Assembly (NCBI RefSeq): GCF_900475285.1
Contig: NZ_LS483370.1
Coordinates: forward strand, 4,664,001 to 4,728,000
Source: Pseudomonas taetrolens
GTDB lineage: Bacteria > Pseudomonadota > Gammaproteobacteria > Pseudomonadales > Pseudomonadaceae
DNA: 64,000 nt
Direction of reading: 5' to 3'
Below the pieces are notes generated by a model. That model had not been told where the DNA came from. It was given only the letters and a program-made list of their open reading frames with translations, and ran no database searches. Shown one piece after another: positions 57,034-64,000 of this stretch. How positions within the stretch are numbered: the first letter of the stretch is position 1; every line of letters starts with the position of its first letter. Position numbers and translations under genes: made by a program.

Positions 57034-58493
57034 GGTCGGATCTCCACACCTTGGATAGTGCTGCTATCCAGATTAAATGCCGTGCGCAAGCCGCTACTGT
57101 TGTAGAGGCAATCGATTTCCAACCGGTGCAGATCAGCTGCAGTGTTAGCCCGATCCATGGCAGCCTGGTGGATTTCCTGCTCAGCGTTCAGCAAATCGAG
57201 CAACGGTCGTGTGCCCAACTCAAGGTATTGCTGGCGATACAAATCACGGGTTTCAGAAATGCTTCGCTCGCGAAAACTCAGGGTAGAGAGACGCTGCACA
57301 AGGCTGGAGGTCTGGTCACGAGCCTCAAGCAAACCCTGGCGCACAGCTAGCCGTGCGGCATCATTGGCCGATTCGGCAGAACGCAGGGCTTGTCCCGCGG
57401 CGGCTTTACGGGCATTGATGGCACCGCCCTGATACAACGGCACTTCAACGTTGAGGAACACCCCGTAGCGGGTCCGGTCGCGACCGCCGGAAGTACCATC
57501 ATCGTCGTTGCTGTCCAGATACTGAGTGGCCGACGGATCCAGCGACAGTGTCGGTAGCCCTTCGGCACGGGCCAAGGCTATTTGCGCCATGGCATCCACC
57601 TGCTGGGCCTGAGCGATCAACAGCGAAGGTGTCAGGACTTCGTCCGGATTAATCCCCTCGCAGGACTGACTCAACGTAGCGGGTACAGTGGCTGTGACAC
57701 TGACCGGCGTTTGCGCGCCGAGTAAACTGGCCAACGTACTGCGCCAGCGGTTATAGAGCGCAGTGAATTGCAACTGTGTCGCCACTGCCGCCTCAACCCG
57801 CGAGCGCGCCTGGATCAGGTCAGAACGGGTGCTGGCACCCATGTCGCTGCGCTTTTGCGCCAGATCGGCAATGGCCGTGAGGCCTTTTACTTGTGCCTTG
57901 GAAATCTCGAGCAAGGCTTGATAACGCTGCAGCTCGATGACAGCAAAAGCGGTATCGCGCGCGACTTGGTCGATCGCCAGCAAGACCGAAGCCTGCTTGC
58001 CGTTCACCCGTGCCACTGCGCTATCTACCCTACTGTCCACCTTGCCGAAGTCATACAGCATTTGTGACAGGGACAAGGTAAAGGCCTGGCTCTGGCCATT
58101 GCCGGTCAGACCACTGTCATAGCCGGAGTTGAGCCCCGCTTTAATCTGCGGGTAATACCCTGCCCGCGCCACGGTCACAAAGTCATTTTGCTGATACAGA
58201 AGACTGATCGACTCAGCGATGGCTGGATGCCAGCTAACTGCCATTTGCACGGCTTGCGTCAAGTCGAGGTTGTCGGGGATCTCGTTTCGAGGGGCAGCCG
58301 GCAGGCTGGCGCCGAACGAATCGCCCGGTAAATTCTTGCCCACATCTTTTGGGCTGATGGTGTTGATACTTTCAGGTGCGTAGTCGCGTGTTAGCGCTAC
58401 GGCCTGCTCTATCGTCAATGGCTGTATGGCGCTAGCCAACAAAGCCAAAAACAGGAACCCGAACCGATCCTTAGGCTTCAAGTAATGCTCCAA
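57030..58493 (-). CDS. Outer-membrane channel of type I secretion (TolC/LapE-like)
   Basis: A 487-residue TolC-family protein. A hydrophobic start after KPKDRFGFLFLALLASAIQPL serves as signal. Two structural repeats follow: LDLTQAVQMAVSWHPAIAESISLLYQQNDFVTVARAGYYPQIKAGLNSGYD in the first and LLIAQAQQVDAMAQIALARAEGLPTLSLDPS in the second, then GVFLNVEVPLYQGGAINARKAAA and RPLLDLLNAEQEI near the end. It is 205 bases after the adhesin stop and overlaps the ABC gene by 4 bases. Confidence 0.92.
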   Translation of the reverse strand: MEHYLKPKDRFGFLFLALLASAIQPLTIEQAVALTRDYAPESINTISPKDVGKNLPGDSFGASLPAAPRNEIPDNLDLTQAVQMAVSWHPAIAESISLLYQQNDFVTVARAGYYPQIKAGLNSGYDSGLTGNGQSQAFTLSLSQMLYDFGKVDSRVDSAVARVNGKQASVLLAIDQVARDTAFAVIELQRYQALLEISKAQVKGLTAIADLAQKRSDMGASTRSDLIQARSRVEAAVATQLQFTALYNRWRSTLASLLGAQTPVSVTATVPATLSQSCEGINPDEVLTPSLLIAQAQQVDAMAQIALARAEGLPTLSLDPSATQYLDSNDDDGTSGGRDRTRYGVFLNVEVPLYQGGAINARKAAAGQALRSAESANDAARLAVRQGLLEARDQTSSLVQRLSTLSFRERSISETRDLYRQQYLELGTRPLLDLLNAEQEIHQAAMDRANTAADLHRLEIDCLYNSSGLRTAFNLDSSTIQGVEIRP

Positions 58494-58660
58494 AACGGCT
58501 TACAGTCAAAAAGAAGATAGATGCCTAGTCACCATGCAGTCGGATGAATTTCAGCGACATGCACAGCATTACTAGAATTCGGTGTGTAACGCCAGAGCGG
58601 TGCAATCTGCACCGCCTGGACCGTTACAGTAGACATCAAAGGGATGAAAGGGAGAGTGCC

Positions 58661-58674
58661 AGGCCCTAAGGCCT
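58661..58674. repeat. Short inverted repeat downstream of the adhesin gene
   Basis: AGGCCCTAAGGCCT is an imperfect inverted repeat 23 bases past the adhesin stop, in a gap of 204 bases before tolC. It could be a weak attenuator that limits read-through from the adhesin gene. No T-run follows closely. Confidence 0.3.
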
Positions 58675-58697
58675 GACCCTCCCCGCCCACAACGTGG

Positions 58698-64000
<5,303 letters not shown>

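Overview
The window is chromosomal DNA from a Pseudomonas, most likely of the fluorescens/putida lineage. This rests on gene order: rho-trxA-ppx-ppk, and the block algP-fkl-rsd-dsbB-hemYXDC-algR-argH, are characteristic of the genus. A 6S RNA lies directly downstream of zapA, and pepP-ubiH-ubiI sit beside a UPF0149 gene. The species cannot be fixed from sequence reading alone.

Layout. 1-3592 (minus): ubiquinone hydroxylases ubiI (cut by the window edge) and ubiH, aminopeptidase P and a UPF0149 protein. 3728-5993 (plus): a ZapB-like coiled-coil protein, zapA, 6S RNA, 5-formyl-THF cyclo-ligase and an EVE-domain protein. 6207-11016: an exporter operon of yhiI/rbbA/yhhJ type. 11065-16922: a FliL-like protein, glpT, chaC, a small exported protein, an iron-sulfur flavoreductase and ubiD. 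17066-23156: rho, trxA, ppx and ppk1. 23499-32180: dedA, elbB, yaiI, a cytochrome c/FTR1 iron permease, a LysE exporter, a small MscS channel, an ABC-F protein (yheS), a TIGR02444 protein and algP. 32427-41309: FKBP isomerase, rsd/algQ, dsbB, hemY, hemX, hemD, hemC, algR and argH. 41356-48731: a GST, a small acidic protein, a GGDEF/EAL protein, a delta-9 desaturase with a frameshift, gabT and gabD.

A tRNA-Arg(CCG) at 49089-49165 marks the change from housekeeping to accessory DNA. Beyond it lie an AT-rich stretch, a small ribbon-helix-helix protein with palindromic and direct repeats behind it, and a protein of about 1056 residues that joins an unassigned N-terminal region and a helical toroid-like domain to a MurF-like amide ligase. 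Converging on that gene, on the minus strand, are a complete type I secretion system (HlyD, ABC, TolC) and the C-terminal part of a giant BapA/LapF-type adhesin. The adhesin contains an uninterrupted (Asp-Ala)n tract of at least 1083 residues that runs off the window end.

The strongest candidates for something undescribed are the poly(Asp-Ala) adhesin region, the MurF fusion with its putative RHH regulator, and their adjacency. Other points are the frameshifted desA and the absence of an algZ/fimS sensor gene next to algR.
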